From assembly GCF_928381505.1 (NCBI RefSeq), contig NZ_CAKMSJ010000010.1, positions 34,666 to 98,665 on the forward strand: 64,000 nucleotides of DNA. The letters run 5' to 3'. The notes beneath the pieces are model-generated. The model saw nothing but the letters and a program-made list of their open reading frames with translations, had not been told where the DNA came from and did no database searches. Origin of the DNA: Rothia endophytica (lineage in GTDB: Bacteria > Actinomycetota > Actinomycetes > Actinomycetales > Micrococcaceae). Both the position numbers and the translations under genes were made by a program. Positions 35,076 through 44,099 of the stretch are shown one piece after another. Positions within the stretch are counted from its first letter, which is position 1, and every line of letters starts with the position of its first letter.

Positions 35076-35267
35076 CTACTGCTCCCGGTCATATGTATCA
35101 GTGAAAAGAACCCACACAGCTAGCCCGCCAATAATGAGAGCAACCGCAGCAAAACCTATCCACAGCTGAACCATCATGCCCTGAATAATAAATGAAACAG
35201 ACACGAGGAACCAGATAATAGAGAGGAACACAGCGGTAAAGTTGCGGGGCTTAAAGTTGCGTTTCAC
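35076..35267 (-). CDS. Small membrane protein, 63 aa
   Basis: This short frame encodes two hydrophobic helices (FTAVFLSIIWFLVSVSFIIQ and WIGFAAVALIIGGLAVWVLF) between a basic N-terminus MKRNFKPRNF and a polar C-terminus DTYDREQ. The composition and a plausible start support a real gene. No family is recognised and it has no operon partner; gnd starts 93 bp downstream. Confidence 0.6.
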   Translation of the reverse strand: MKRNFKPRNFTAVFLSIIWFLVSVSFIIQGMMVQLWIGFAAVALIIGGLAVWVLFTDTYDREQ

Positions 35268-35383
35268 AGGTGGCTTTCCGGTAGCGGTCAGAAGAAGGCA
35301 GGACGCCGGGGCGACCTTCCTAGTCTAGCGCCAAGAAAACTAGACCGACTAGCACGCCAGCACTGTTATATCAGCAGAAACAA

Positions 35384-35411
35384 AAAGCCTCGCAAATCAC
35401 TGCGAGGCTTT
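35384..35411 (-). terminator. Terminator after the tRNA-Val pair
   Basis: AAAGCCTCGCA / TGCGAGGCTTT stem with TTTTTG on the minus strand, adjoining the CCA end of the downstream tRNA-Val. Confidence 0.9.
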
Positions 35412-35414
35412 AGA

Positions 35415-35490
35415 TGGTGGGTCCTACCGGGATCGAACCGATGACATCCACGGTGTAAACGTGGCGCTCTACCAGCTGAGCTAAAGACCC
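35415..35490 (-). tRNA. tRNA-Val (anticodon TAC), downstream copy
   Basis: Acceptor GGGTCTT with AGGACCC, anticodon loop GTTTACACC, T-arm CGGTTCGATCCCG. The CCA is encoded (35415-35417). The 73-nt body is identical to the upstream copy. Confidence 0.95.
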
Positions 35491-35546
35491 TTATTGATTT
35501 ATTAGTTACTGCGAGTAACTGACTGACAAAACCTAGGTTTCGTTCG

Positions 35547-35619
35547 TGGGTCCTACCGGGATCGAACCGATGACATCCACGGTGTAAACGTGGCGCTCTA
35601 CCAGCTGAGCTAAAGACCC
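35547..35619 (-). tRNA. tRNA-Val (anticodon TAC), upstream copy
   Basis: Identical over 73 nt to the other tRNA-Val, transcribed first, with 56 bp between them. Here the base after the discriminator is not followed by an encoded CCA. Confidence 0.95.
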
Positions 35620-35840
35620 ATCATGTCGCATGCTTGCGCTCTCGACAACAAGAAATACTTTACACAGACCGTTCGGCGCTCGCAAACCGAAAGAGGCACC
35701 GCTCGCCATAAAAAAGCGGCTAGAGCACCCTTTACCCCCAGAAATCAGGGGGAAAATGAGTGAAAAAAATTTTCTACCAACTTTACGATGAGCTCAGTGA
35801 GCGTTAACAGGATTGTCTGATACCTCACCCCTGAGACCAC

Positions 35841-35877
35841 CAAACCCCGCACGCTGGAGACAGCAGTACGGGGTTTG
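35841..35877 (-). terminator. Weak hairpin after DUF3052 gene
   Basis: CAAACCCCG / CGGGGTTTG arms 19 nt apart, 12 bp past the stop. No U-run follows on the minus strand, so it is a tentative terminator. Confidence 0.4.
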
Positions 35878-35889
35878 ATAAGGAATATC

Positions 35890-36306
35890 TTATTTGCTTT
35901 GCTTCATCACCAGACGGGTAGCAGCCCAATCCTTAGAAGCAGCTTCAGTGGTGGTGACGTGCAAACCGGCCAGCGGTGCCGCTTCCTGAACTTCGCCCGG
36001 GGCAACATAACCATCACGGCCGGCCTTAGGGGTCAGTAGCCACACCGCACCGCCTTCATCGAGAGAAGAAAGAACATCCATCAACCCATCTACCAGGTCG
36101 CCGTCTTCCTCTCGCCACCAGAGCAGGATGCCATCTACGACTTCCTGGTCGTCCTCGTCAAGAATCTCCGAGCCGATACAATCTTCAAGATCATCTCGAA
36201 GATCAAAATCAACATCATCGTCATACCCAAATTCCTGGATGAGATCCCCATCCTTGAAACCAAGCTTGACTACCGCATCTTTTTCAGCGGCACGAGTCTC
36301 GCTCAC
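35890..36306 (-). CDS. DUF3052 family protein
   Basis: From GTG 36306, preceded by the strong site AAGGAGGA, the product is 138 residues; the open frame upstream to 36405 lacks a better start. VVKLGFKDGDLIQEFGYDDD, then a very acidic DVDFDLRDDLEDCIGSEILD and GAVWLLTPKAGRDGYV are family features. DUF3052 proteins are widespread in actinobacteria and lie next to aceE in several genera, as here. The function is unknown. Confidence 0.88.
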   Translation of the reverse strand: MSETRAAEKDAVVKLGFKDGDLIQEFGYDDDVDFDLRDDLEDCIGSEILDEDDQEVVDGILLWWREEDGDLVDGLMDVLSSLDEGGAVWLLTPKAGRDGYVAPGEVQEAAPLAGLHVTTTEAASKDWAATRLVMKQSK

Positions 36307-36651
36307 GAACGTCCTCCTTGAAGTTAGCGGGCAACTACTGCCCTTACCAAGCCCCACCCGGATGTGGGGCATCGTCAGTTCACCTACCACTGAACACGTA
36401 AACACCGCTCAAAGCAACAGAACACGACCAAAAGGTCGGCACCAAATTTCGCTGATAAGAAAAAATGGGTGAAGTGACGGCTATTTCACACCCAATATTC
36501 CCGGCGTCAAGGCCGCCAGAGTGCCATTTTGTGACACCATAGAAGAGAAGTTGTCTGAGCGACCATAAGGTCGCTAGAGACACCAGTACCCAGCGCACCG
36601 CACATTTTCACCAAATGGTGCGCTACACCTACAACATAGAGAGGTTGGCTC
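36307..36651. promoter_or_regulatory. Divergent DUF3052-aceE region with repeated palindromes
   Basis: This 345-bp stretch has no gene. It holds two near-identical 14-bp palindromes, CGACCAAAAGGTCG (36425-36438) and CGACCATAAGGTCG (36560-36573), 135 bp apart, which look like a pair of operators. A hairpin TGGG..GTGA / TCAC..CCCA lies at 36466-36494, and AGCGCACC (36592-36599) / GGTGCGCT (36617-36624) lies in the probable aceE leader. Another inverted repeat, GCCCCACCCGGATGTGGGGC, sits at 36351-36370 upstream of DUF3052. Promoter hexamers are not clear. Confidence 0.55.
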
Positions 36652-39393
36652 GTGGGACCCTCAGAAACGAACGATCACGTTTTGAGTGCGCTGACAAACA
36701 GCTTCACCGACATTGACCCCGAAGAGACCGGCGAGTGGATTGAATCCTTCGACGAACTCGTCGAGACTCACGGCACCGAGCGCGCCCAGTTCATCGTGCG
36801 CTCGCTCATGCAGCGCGCAGGCCAGAAGTCAATCACCGTCCCCATGGTGACCACTACTGACTACGTCAACACCATCCCTGTAGACCAGGAACCGGAATAC
36901 CCCGGTGACGAGCAGGTTGAGCGCCGCTACCGCGCCATTCTGCGTTGGAACGCTGCCGTCATGGTTCAGCGCGCGCAGAAGGCAACCATCAGCGTGGGCG
37001 GCCACATCTCCTCCTACGCAGGCATGGCAACCCTCTACGAAGTAGGCTACAACCACTTCTTCCGCGGCCGCAGCCACCCCGGTGGCGGCGACCAGCTCTT
37101 CTTCCAGGGCCACTCATCCCCCGGTAACTATGCTCGTGCCTTCCTCGAAGGCCGCCTCACTGAAGAGCAGCTCGACGGTTTCCGTCAGGAGAAGACCAAG
37201 GAAGGCACCCACCTGCCCTCCTACCCCCACCCCCGTAATCTGCCCGATTTCTGGCAGTTCCCCACCGTATCTATGGGTCTTGGCCCCTTGAATGCGATTC
37301 ACCAGGCATCTTTCAACAAGTACCTGCACAACCGCGGCATCAAGGACACCAGCGACCAGAACGTTTGGGCATTCCTGGGCGACGGCGAAATGGACGAGCC
37401 CGAGTCACGCGGCGCACTGCAGCTGGCTGCCAACGAAAAGCTCGACAACCTCACCTTCGTAGTGAACTGCAACCTCCAGCGTCTGGACGGCCCCGTTCGC
37501 GGTAACGGCAAGATCGTTCAGGAACTTGAAGCCTTCTTCCGCGGCGCCGGCTGGAACGTCATCAAGGTCCTCTGGGGCCGCGAGTGGGACACCCTCCTCG
37601 AAAAGGACACCTCCGGTGAGCTCGTCCGCGTCATGAACGAAACCCTGGACGGTGACTACCAGACCTACAAGGCAGAGTCCGGTGGCTTCATCCGCGAGCA
37701 CTTCTTCGGGCAAACTCCCGAAACCAAGGAACTCGTTGCCGACATGACCGACGACGAAATCTGGGCCATGAAGCGCGGCGCTCACGACTACCACAAGGTC
37801 TACGCCGCCTACAAGGCAGCAGTAGAGCACAAGGGTCAGCCCACCGTCATCCTGGCACAGTCCGTCAAGGGCTACGGTCTGGGCGCTAGCTTCGAGGCTC
37901 GCAACGCGACCCACCAGATGAAGAAGTTGTCCATGGATGACCTCAAGCGCTTCCGTGACCATCTGCGTATCCCCATCTCTGACGAACAGCTGGAGAACGA
38001 CCTCTACAACCCCCCTTACTACCACCCCGGTAAGGACTCAGAGGAGTACAAGTACCTGATGGAACGCCGCGCAGAGCTCGGTGGCTTCATCCCCGGACGC
38101 AAGAACGTCCAGCCCGAAATCACCTTGCCCTCCGAGAAGGCCTACAAGGGTGCGCTTAAGGGCACCGGCAAGCAGATGGCAGCCACCACCATGGCCTTCG
38201 TCCGCCTGCTCAAGGACCTCATGCGTGAGAAGGACTTCGGCCACCGCATCGTGCCCATCATCCCCGATGAGGCACGCACCTTCGGTATGGACTCCTACTT
38301 CCCCACCGCCAAGATTTACAACCCCAACGGTCAGAACTACCTGGCTGTGGACCGTGAACTCATGCTTGCCTACAAGGAATCACCCGAGGGTAAGATCATT
38401 CACGTGGGCATCAACGAAGCTGGCGGCGTTGCAGCAATGACCGCTGTTGGCTCGTCCTATGACACCCACGGCGAACCCATGATTCCTGTCTACATCTTCT
38501 ACTCGATGTTCGGCTTCCAGCGCACCGGTGACTCCTTCTGGGCAGCCGCCGATCAGCTGGTTCGAGGCTTCATCATCGGCGGTACCGCTGGCCGCACCAC
38601 CCTTACGGGTGAAGGTCTGCAGCACATGGACGGTCACTCACCGATCCTGGCCGGCACCAACCCCGCTGTTATTCACTATGACCCCGCCTACGGTTACGAA
38701 ATCGCGCACATCGTCAAGCGCGGCATCGAGCACATGTATGGCACCGGCGATGAAGACCATAACGTCATGTACTACCTCACCGTCTACAACGAGCCGATCC
38801 AGCACCCTGTTCAGCCCGAGAACCTCGATGTTGACGGGGTCATTGGCGGCATCTACCGCCTCTCAGAAGCCAAGAACGACGGCCCCCGCGCCCAGCTTCT
38901 CGCTTCAGGTGTGGCCGTTCCCTGTGCACTGGAGGCTCAGCGGATGCTGGCTGAGGAATGGGGCGTTTCAGCTGATGTGTGGTCAGTGACCTCATGGACC
39001 AATCTACGCCGTGACGGTCTCGATGCAGAGCGTGTTTTGCTCGAAGACCCTGCAGCTACCCCGCGCAAGCCCTTCATAGAGGCTCAGCTCGAGGGCGCAA
39101 CCGGCCCGATTGTTGCAGTTTCTGACTACCAGACCGACCTCATGGACGGCGTGCGCCAGTTCGTTCCCAACGAATTTGCAACCCTGGGCGCAGACGGCTT
39201 CGGCTTCTCAGATACCCGTGCAGGTGCTCGTCGCTTCTACAAGATCGACTCAGCATCCATCGTTGTCCGTGCCCTGCAGATGCTGGCAAAGCGCGGTGAA
39301 GTTGCTGCCGATGCTCCCGCTCAGGCCTTTGCTAAGTACGACTTGAACAACATCAACGCTGGTACCTCCGGTAACGCCGGTGGCGACGCGTAA
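36652..39393 (+). CDS. aceE: Pyruvate dehydrogenase E1 component, homodimeric type
   Basis: The 913-residue protein starts at GTG 36652 (GAGAGG upstream). The thiamine-diphosphate motif [16 protein letters not shown] to [15 protein letters not shown] lies around residues 243-280. The pyrimidine-domain region [14 protein letters not shown] appears as [20 protein letters not shown]. It decarboxylates pyruvate and passes the acetyl group to the E2 lipoyl domain. This is the single-chain AceE form used by actinobacteria. It has its own promoter region and terminator; E2 and E3 genes are not in the window. Confidence 0.98.
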   Translation: MGPSETNDHVLSALTNSFTDIDPEETGEWIESFDELVETHGTERAQFIVRSLMQRAGQKSITVPMVTTTDYVNTIPVDQEPEYPGDEQVERRYRAILRWNAAVMVQRAQKATISVGGHISSYAGMATLYEVGYNHFFRGRSHPGGGDQLFFQGHSSPGNYARAFLEGRLTEEQLDGFRQEKTKEGTHLPSYPHPRNLPDFWQFPTVSMGLGPLNAIHQASFNKYLHNRGIKDTSDQNVWAFLGDGEMDEPESRGALQLAANEKLDNLTFVVNCNLQRLDGPVRGNGKIVQELEAFFRGAGWNVIKVLWGREWDTLLEKDTSGELVRVMNETLDGDYQTYKAESGGFIREHFFGQTPETKELVADMTDDEIWAMKRGAHDYHKVYAAYKAAVEHKGQPTVILAQSVKGYGLGASFEARNATHQMKKLSMDDLKRFRDHLRIPISDEQLENDLYNPPYYHPGKDSEEYKYLMERRAELGGFIPGRKNVQPEITLPSEKAYKGALKGTGKQMAATTMAFVRLLKDLMREKDFGHRIVPIIPDEARTFGMDSYFPTAKIYNPNGQNYLAVDRELMLAYKESPEGKIIHVGINEAGGVAAMTAVGSSYDTHGEPMIPVYIFYSMFGFQRTGDSFWAAADQLVRGFIIGGTAGRTTLTGEGLQHMDGHSPILAGTNPAVIHYDPAYGYEIAHIVKRGIEHMYGTGDEDHNVMYYLTVYNEPIQHPVQPENLDVDGVIGGIYRLSEAKNDGPRAQLLASGVAVPCALEAQRMLAEEWGVSADVWSVTSWTNLRRDGLDAERVLLEDPAATPRKPFIEAQLEGATGPIVAVSDYQTDLMDGVRQFVPNEFATLGADGFGFSDTRAGARRFYKIDSASIVVRALQMLAKRGEVAADAPAQAFAKYDLNNINAGTSGNAGGDA

Positions 39394-39413
39394 GGTTACC
39401 CCTAGGTAGCTCG

Positions 39414-39453
39414 AAGGGCTGCTATTCCCCCAGTAGGGAATAGCAGCCCTTTC
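39414..39453 (+). terminator. Terminator after aceE
   Basis: A 16-bp stem, AAGGGCTGCTATTCCC and complement, followed by TCTCG; the 6-nt loop is CCCAGT-like. Confidence 0.9.
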
Positions 39454-39586
39454 TCGTCTACTAAAGATCTAGTGCCGCCCATCTTTAATGGGTCAGCGAC
39501 TGATTGGTTATCTTTGTGGTCTGTACAACGCGAATCTTCTACCAGGTGGACGGCAAAAGAGGAGTAGGATGGTTATTTGAAAAAGA

Positions 39587-39612
39587 TTCAAGAAAGTTTC
39601 AAACTTCTTGAA
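39587..39612. promoter_or_regulatory. Candidate operator upstream of fabD
   Basis: Near-perfect inverted repeat: outer arms TTCAAGAA / TTCTTGAA enclose the perfect palindrome AAGTTTCAAACTT (39594-39606). It lies 34-59 bp before the fabD start, a position suited to a fatty-acid regulator such as FasR. The regulator is an inference. Confidence 0.5.
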
Positions 39613-39645
39613 AAGACAACGCTACTTTTAAGGTGGTTCACCCCT

Positions 39646-40557
39646 GTGATTGCCCTTGTATGCCCGGGTCAGGGAGCTCAAAAGCCCGGTTTTCTGACCC
39701 CCTGGTTAGAGCTGGACGGTGTGAGTGAACACCTGCAAAAACTTTCAGCTGCTGCCGACCTTGACCTCATCCACTACGGCACTGAAGCTGACGAGGAGAC
39801 CATCAAGGACACCGCTATTGCTCAGCCGCTGATTGTTGCAGCCGGTCTTGTAACGGGCAAGCTAGCCCAGAATCTTTTCGGCGACCGAGACCTTATTTTT
39901 GCAGGGCATTCGGTGGGTGAAATTACCGCTGCCGCCTTGGCTGGAGTGCTCACCGAAGAAGAAGCCATGAAATTTATTCGCGTGCGTGCGAACGGTATGG
40001 CTGAAGCTGCAGCTGCTACACCCACCGGCATGAGTGCCGTGCTGGGCGGAGATGAGGATGATGTCCGCGAGGCTATTTCTGCTGCCGGTCTGACTGCTGC
40101 CAACTCAAACGGTGGTGGCCAGATCGTTGCTGCTGGTTCGCTAGAGAATTTAGCTGCCTTTGCTGAAAACCCGCCAGCTAAAACCCGTGTCATTCCTCTC
40201 AAGGTAGCTGGCGCTTTCCATACCTCTTACATGGAAGCTGCTCAGGGGCCTCTCGCTGATTTTGCGGGTACCCTGACGCCTAAGGACCCCACTTCAGCAC
40301 TTCTCTCAAATTTTGACGGCGCCCCTGTCAGCAGCGGTTCCGCTGTACTAGATTCACTGGTAGCGCAGGTGACCCGCCCTGTACGCTGGGACCTGTGCAT
40401 GGCGTCTCTATCAAAAGCAGGTGCTGAATACCTCGTAGAGGTAGCCCCGGCCGGTACCCTGGTGGGGCTGGCAAAGCGAGGTCTGCGCGGCACCCCTGCC
40501 TCAGCGATTAACTCCCCCGACGACCTTGATGCGCTCACCGTAGCGCTCTCTGCCTAA
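39646..40557 (+). CDS. fabD: Malonyl-CoA:ACP transacylase
   Basis: From GTG 39646 the product is 303 residues and starts VIALVCPGQGAQKPGFL, the FabD N-terminus; the frame is open to 39577 but that would translate through the palindromic operator. The nucleophile motif is GHSVGEITAAALAG near residue 89. It loads malonyl groups onto acyl carrier protein. fabH follows after 18 bp. AAGGTGG lies 12 nt before the start. Confidence 0.95.
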   Translation: MIALVCPGQGAQKPGFLTPWLELDGVSEHLQKLSAAADLDLIHYGTEADEETIKDTAIAQPLIVAAGLVTGKLAQNLFGDRDLIFAGHSVGEITAAALAGVLTEEEAMKFIRVRANGMAEAAAATPTGMSAVLGGDEDDVREAISAAGLTAANSNGGGQIVAAGSLENLAAFAENPPAKTRVIPLKVAGAFHTSYMEAAQGPLADFAGTLTPKDPTSALLSNFDGAPVSSGSAVLDSLVAQVTRPVRWDLCMASLSKAGAEYLVEVAPAGTLVGLAKRGLRGTPASAINSPDDLDALTVALSA

Positions 40558-40575
40558 CACTGAAAGGACATCTAA

Positions 40576-41601
40576 GTGCCTACCCTCAAGCAGGCGGAAC
40601 CCAACCGCTACTCACGCATTCTTGGCTACGGATCAGCCCGCGGTGACCTTTATATCACTAACCATGACGTCGCTGGCCCCATCGATTCATCAGATGAATG
40701 GATCGTTCAGCGCACCGGTATCAAAACCCGCCACCGCGCCTCAGAGAACCTTTCCATCACCGACCTCGCTGTGACAGCAGCGAAGGACGCACTCGCCAAT
40801 TCAGGTATCATTGGTGAAGATTTGGATGCGGTTATTGTTGCAACCGTAACCCACCCGCACGCTACGCCTTCCCTTGCTGCGCTGGTTGCCGACGGTGTTG
40901 GTTCCAAGGCACCTGCCTACGACATTTCAGCAGCCTGCGCAGGCTTCTGCTACGCCGTGGCCCAGGCTGATGCCCTCGTCAAGGCAGGCACAGCCAAGAA
41001 CGTCCTGGTCATCGGTGTCGAAAAGCTTTCAGATTTTATTGATAACACCGAGCGCACCATCTCCTTCCTCCTGGGCGATGGCGCCGGTGCAGCCGTAGTT
41101 GGCCCCTCAGAGACCCCCGGCATAGGGCCAACCGTTTGGGGATCGGATGGCGCCAACTGGGAAGCTGTGGGCATGAGCCATTCCATACTGGAGATTCGCA
41201 ACCGTGATTTTGTTGCTCATCCCGTTGAAGATGGAGAGAAAATCTGGCCCACCCTACGCCAGGATGGTCAGAAAGTTTTCCGCTGGGCAGTGTGGGAAAT
41301 GGCTAAGGTCGCGCAGCAAGCCCTAGACGCTGCGGGTATCACCGCCGAAGATCTCGGCGCCTTTGTGCCCCACCAGGCCAATATGCGCATCATCGACCAG
41401 ATGGTCAAAACTCTCAAACTCCCCGACACCGTCCTGGTAGGCCGCAATATTGAGTGTGCAGGCAACACCTCAGCTGCCTCCGTACCCCTGGCAGTAGATG
41501 CTCTGCTTGACGAGCACCCTGAACTGTCAGGCAAGCTTGCCCTGCAGATTGGTTTCGGCGCTGGTCTCGTCTTTGCCGCCCAGGTGGTCGTCCTCCCCTA
41601 A
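40576..41601 (+). CDS. fabH: 3-oxoacyl-ACP synthase III
   Basis: The 341-residue protein starts at GTG 40576 with GAAAGGA upstream. The catalytic triad is visible: Cys in YDISAACAGFCYA near residue 120, His in VPHQANMRIIDQM, and Asn in ECAGNTSAASVPLA. It starts fatty-acid chains by condensing acyl-CoA with malonyl-ACP; in branched-chain-fatty-acid producers it selects branched primers. It is co-transcribed with fabD; acpP follows after 252 bp with its own probable control region. Confidence 0.96.
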   Translation: MPTLKQAEPNRYSRILGYGSARGDLYITNHDVAGPIDSSDEWIVQRTGIKTRHRASENLSITDLAVTAAKDALANSGIIGEDLDAVIVATVTHPHATPSLAALVADGVGSKAPAYDISAACAGFCYAVAQADALVKAGTAKNVLVIGVEKLSDFIDNTERTISFLLGDGAGAAVVGPSETPGIGPTVWGSDGANWEAVGMSHSILEIRNRDFVAHPVEDGEKIWPTLRQDGQKVFRWAVWEMAKVAQQALDAAGITAEDLGAFVPHQANMRIIDQMVKTLKLPDTVLVGRNIECAGNTSAASVPLAVDALLDEHPELSGKLALQIGFGAGLVFAAQVVVLP

Positions 41602-41657
41602 AGCCTCTCCACCCCTAGGGGGAACTGACTGACTCTCACCCATCTCAGCTAAACCGC

Positions 41658-41736
41658 TTTTTGAAAAAAATGTTAGGTTTATTTCAAAAATAGTGGGGCT
41701 GATAAGCCGGTCAAACCCCGCTGGAGAGACTACACT
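41658..41736 (+). promoter_or_regulatory. acpP upstream region: palindrome and probable promoter
   Basis: An inverted repeat TTTTTGAAA (41658-41666) / TTTCAAAAA (41682-41690) shares TTTGAAA/TTTCAAA halves with the site before fabD. Downstream, GGTCAA (41709-41714) and TACACT (41731-41736) spaced by 16 bp make a possible promoter. The remaining leader to acpP (from about 41743) contains the hairpin CCTCTTGATAGAGG. Confidence 0.4.
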
Positions 41737-41853
41737 CAACTGTGAAGACTAAAAGCAGCAGTAGTTGCTAGATGTCGCCCTGACCTCTTGATAGAGGTTG
41801 GGGCACCCTACCTCAGCGGCAGATGCCGCTACACCCTAGACAAAGGAGCCATC

Positions 41854-42093
41854 ATGGCAGATCAGAACGAAATCCTCGCAGGCCTTGCAGAAATCGTCAA
41901 CGAAGAAACCGGCGTTGAGGTTGAGGACGTTCAGCTCGAGAAGTCTTTCACCGAAGACCTCGACATTGACTCCATCTCAATGATGACCATCGTTGTTAAT
42001 GCAGAAGAGAAGTTCGGCGTCACCATTCCCGACGAAGAGGTAAAGAACCTCAAGACCGTGGGTGACGCAGTAAACTTCATCGCAAACGCATAA
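41854..42093 (+). CDS. acpP: Acyl carrier protein
   Basis: The 79-residue acidic protein starts at ATG 41854 with AAAGGAG upstream; the longer frame from 41788 is rejected. The phosphopantetheine Ser is in FTEDLDIDSISMMTIV, with Ile where most ACPs have Leu in the DSL motif. It carries acyl chains through type II fatty-acid synthesis. fabF follows after 105 bp. Confidence 0.97.
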   Translation: MADQNEILAGLAEIVNEETGVEVEDVQLEKSFTEDLDIDSISMMTIVVNAEEKFGVTIPDEEVKNLKTVGDAVNFIANA

Positions 42094-42198
42094 GTTTGCC
42101 CCCGGCAGGGTTGGGTGCGGATTCCTCCGCGCCCAACCTCTTTTATATACCTCTCGGTTCAACTCCCTCACTCAAGACTTAGTTCGAAGGACGCACAG

Positions 42199-43464
42199 AT
42201 GTCTCGTAAAGTCGTTGTCACCGGTCTCGGTGCAACCACCCCCATCGGCGGGGATGTTCCTACTACCTGGGAAAACGCCCTCTCCGGGGTTTCAGGTATC
42301 ACCACCATTGATGAGCCCTGGGTGAAGGAGTACGAACTGCCCGTTTCAATTGCAGGCCGGGTAGCCGTTGCTGCGGTTGAATCTGGCCGTCTATCTAAAG
42401 TTGAGGGCAAGAGGCTTGACCCCTCCGGTCAGTTGGCTTTGGTAGCTGCTCGTGAGGCGTGGGAGGACGCCGGTTTCAGCGGCAAGGACGCAGAAGAGGC
42501 CAAAGAGTGCGATCCTCTGCGCACCGCCGTTGCTTTTGGCACCGGTATCGGTGGAGTCTGGACTCTGCTGGACGCCTGGGATACCCTGCGGGAAAAGGGG
42601 CCCCGCCGTATGCTTCCCATGACCGTGCCAATGCTCATGCCCAACTCAAATGCGGCTGCAGTGTCCATGAACCTCAAGGCCCGCGGTTCAGCTCAGACCG
42701 TGGTTTCCGCTTGTGCTTCTTCTACCGAAGCCCTTGATTTGGCCCTCATGCTGATTCGTTCGGGCAAGGCTGATGTTGTTATTGCCGGTGGCTCTGAGGC
42801 AGCCATCCACCCCATGACCATCGGCGCCTTCGCTAAAATGCAGGCACTCTCTACCCGCAACGATGACCCGGCTGCTGCTTCCCGCCCCTACGACACCGGC
42901 CGCGATGGCTTTGTGATGGGTGAGGGTGGAGCCGCTCTGATTCTTGAGTCAGAGGAACATGCTAAAGCTCGCGGCGCACGTATTTACGCTGAACTTGCTG
43001 GCACCGGAGTCTCTGCGGACGCCCACCACATCACTGCCCCGGACCCCTCGGCCTTGGGTGCTACCCGCGCACTTCAAGAGGCTCTGGCGGACGGTGGAAT
43101 CTCGCCTGAGCAGGTTGTTCACGTCAATGCACATGCAACCTCTACCCCCGTGGGCGATGTCCCCGAGTCACTAGCTCTGCGTGAGGTTTTCGGCGACCAT
43201 ACCGGTTCGGTTGCTGTATCAGCCACCAAGTCAATGACCGGTCACCTGCTAGGTGGCGCTGGCGCCCTCGAAGCGGTGCTTACTGTTCTTGCACTTCACC
43301 ACCGTAAGGCTCCTTGCACCATCAATCTTGATGACAAAGACCCTCAGATTGACCTCGATGTAGTAACTGATGCCCGTGACCTACCCGCAGGTGACATTGC
43401 AGCCGTCTCTAACTCCTTTGGTTTTGGCGGGCATAATGCTGTGGCGGCTTTCCGCAGCGTCTAG
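42199..43464 (+). CDS. fabF: 3-oxoacyl-ACP synthase II
   Basis: From ATG 42199 (GAAGGA upstream) the product is 421 residues starting MSRKVVVTGLGATTPIGGD. The Cys-His-His catalytic set is present: VVSACASSTEALDLA near residue 169, NAHATSTPVGD, and KSMTGHLLGGAGALE. It elongates acyl-ACP chains. It closes the fabD-fabH-acpP-fabF cluster. Confidence 0.97.
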   Translation: MSRKVVVTGLGATTPIGGDVPTTWENALSGVSGITTIDEPWVKEYELPVSIAGRVAVAAVESGRLSKVEGKRLDPSGQLALVAAREAWEDAGFSGKDAEEAKECDPLRTAVAFGTGIGGVWTLLDAWDTLREKGPRRMLPMTVPMLMPNSNAAAVSMNLKARGSAQTVVSACASSTEALDLALMLIRSGKADVVIAGGSEAAIHPMTIGAFAKMQALSTRNDDPAAASRPYDTGRDGFVMGEGGAALILESEEHAKARGARIYAELAGTGVSADAHHITAPDPSALGATRALQEALADGGISPEQVVHVNAHATSTPVGDVPESLALREVFGDHTGSVAVSATKSMTGHLLGGAGALEAVLTVLALHHRKAPCTINLDDKDPQIDLDVVTDARDLPAGDIAAVSNSFGFGGHNAVAAFRSV

Positions 43465-43487
43465 AACCTAGATAGAGTTAATTCTTT

Positions 43488-43517
43488 AGGGGGCGGCACC
43501 TGCTGGTGCCGCCCCCT
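43488..43517 (+). terminator. Terminator after fabF
   Basis: AGGGGGCGGCACC / GGTGCCGCCCCCT stem with 4-nt loop; the tail GCTGTTTCTG is only moderately U-rich. It lies between convergent fabF and the DUF3145 gene. Confidence 0.75.
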
Positions 43518-43543
43518 GCTGTTTCTGCTCTTATGCCAGTTAC

Positions 43544-44083
43544 CTACGTTTTTTGGTTGATGTGGGTGATATTGCTCTGGCCGCTAGCGGCGCGCAGCGG
43601 CTCTAGCTGCTCGTCCCAGGGCTCCCCCAGCATGAGGGAGAATTCCTGATACAGTGCCTCAAAGCTTCCCTCAGCCTGTTCAAAGGCGTACTTGACTCGG
43701 TCTTCCGTGACGGTGAAGTTACCCAGTACGTCGGTCCCTACAGCGCAAATGCCTAAAGATGGGGTGTACATGAAGCGCACGGCATCGGTGGTGGGGGTGG
43801 CTCGTTCAGTCACCTCAAAGAAGACACCATCGAAGACCCTGAGTGCTGAGGCAAGCTGAGCTGCGGTTCCCTGCTGACCTGACCAGCTGAGCTCCGCTCG
43901 CTGGTGGCCGGGGCGGGCGGCTTGCTCTTGCCAGTTCAGGCTTACAGCATTTTTTACGACGCTCTCGATGGCCCAACGAAGGTGCGGCGTTACTGTTGAA
44001 GGAACAGCATAGAGGAGAAGGTAGCCACCGGTCGTCAGATACTGATCTGAGGGTTGGCTCAAGGGAGGCGGTAGAGCTGTCAT
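43544..44083 (-). CDS. DUF3145 family protein
   Basis: The 179-residue product contains VTPHLRWAIESVVKNAVSLN, the conserved FMYTPSLGICAVGTDVLGNF and EDRVKYAFEQAEGSF, which identify DUF3145. The family is restricted to actinobacteria and is often next to the fabF end of the fatty-acid cluster, as here, though convergent. No function is established. It is separated from xerC by 16 bp on the same strand and is probably transcribed with it. Confidence 0.9.
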   Translation of the reverse strand: MTALPPPLSQPSDQYLTTGGYLLLYAVPSTVTPHLRWAIESVVKNAVSLNWQEQAARPGHQRAELSWSGQQGTAAQLASALRVFDGVFFEVTERATPTTDAVRFMYTPSLGICAVGTDVLGNFTVTEDRVKYAFEQAEGSFEALYQEFSLMLGEPWDEQLEPLRAASGQSNITHINQKT

Positions 44084-44099
44084 GGTTTTCTATCGTAGC

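Noticed and set aside
35415..35619. Near-perfect 73-bp direct repeat as a CRISPR or mobile repeat
   Set aside because: Both copies fold as tRNA-Val with anticodon TAC.
37405..38025. 206-codon open frame on the minus strand inside aceE
   Set aside because: It is the antisense shadow of a highly expressed, codon-biased gene and has no ribosome site or recognisable domain.
39577..39645. TTG start for fabD at 39577
   Set aside because: It would translate through the palindromic operator, and FabD proteins start at the VIALVCPGQG segment.
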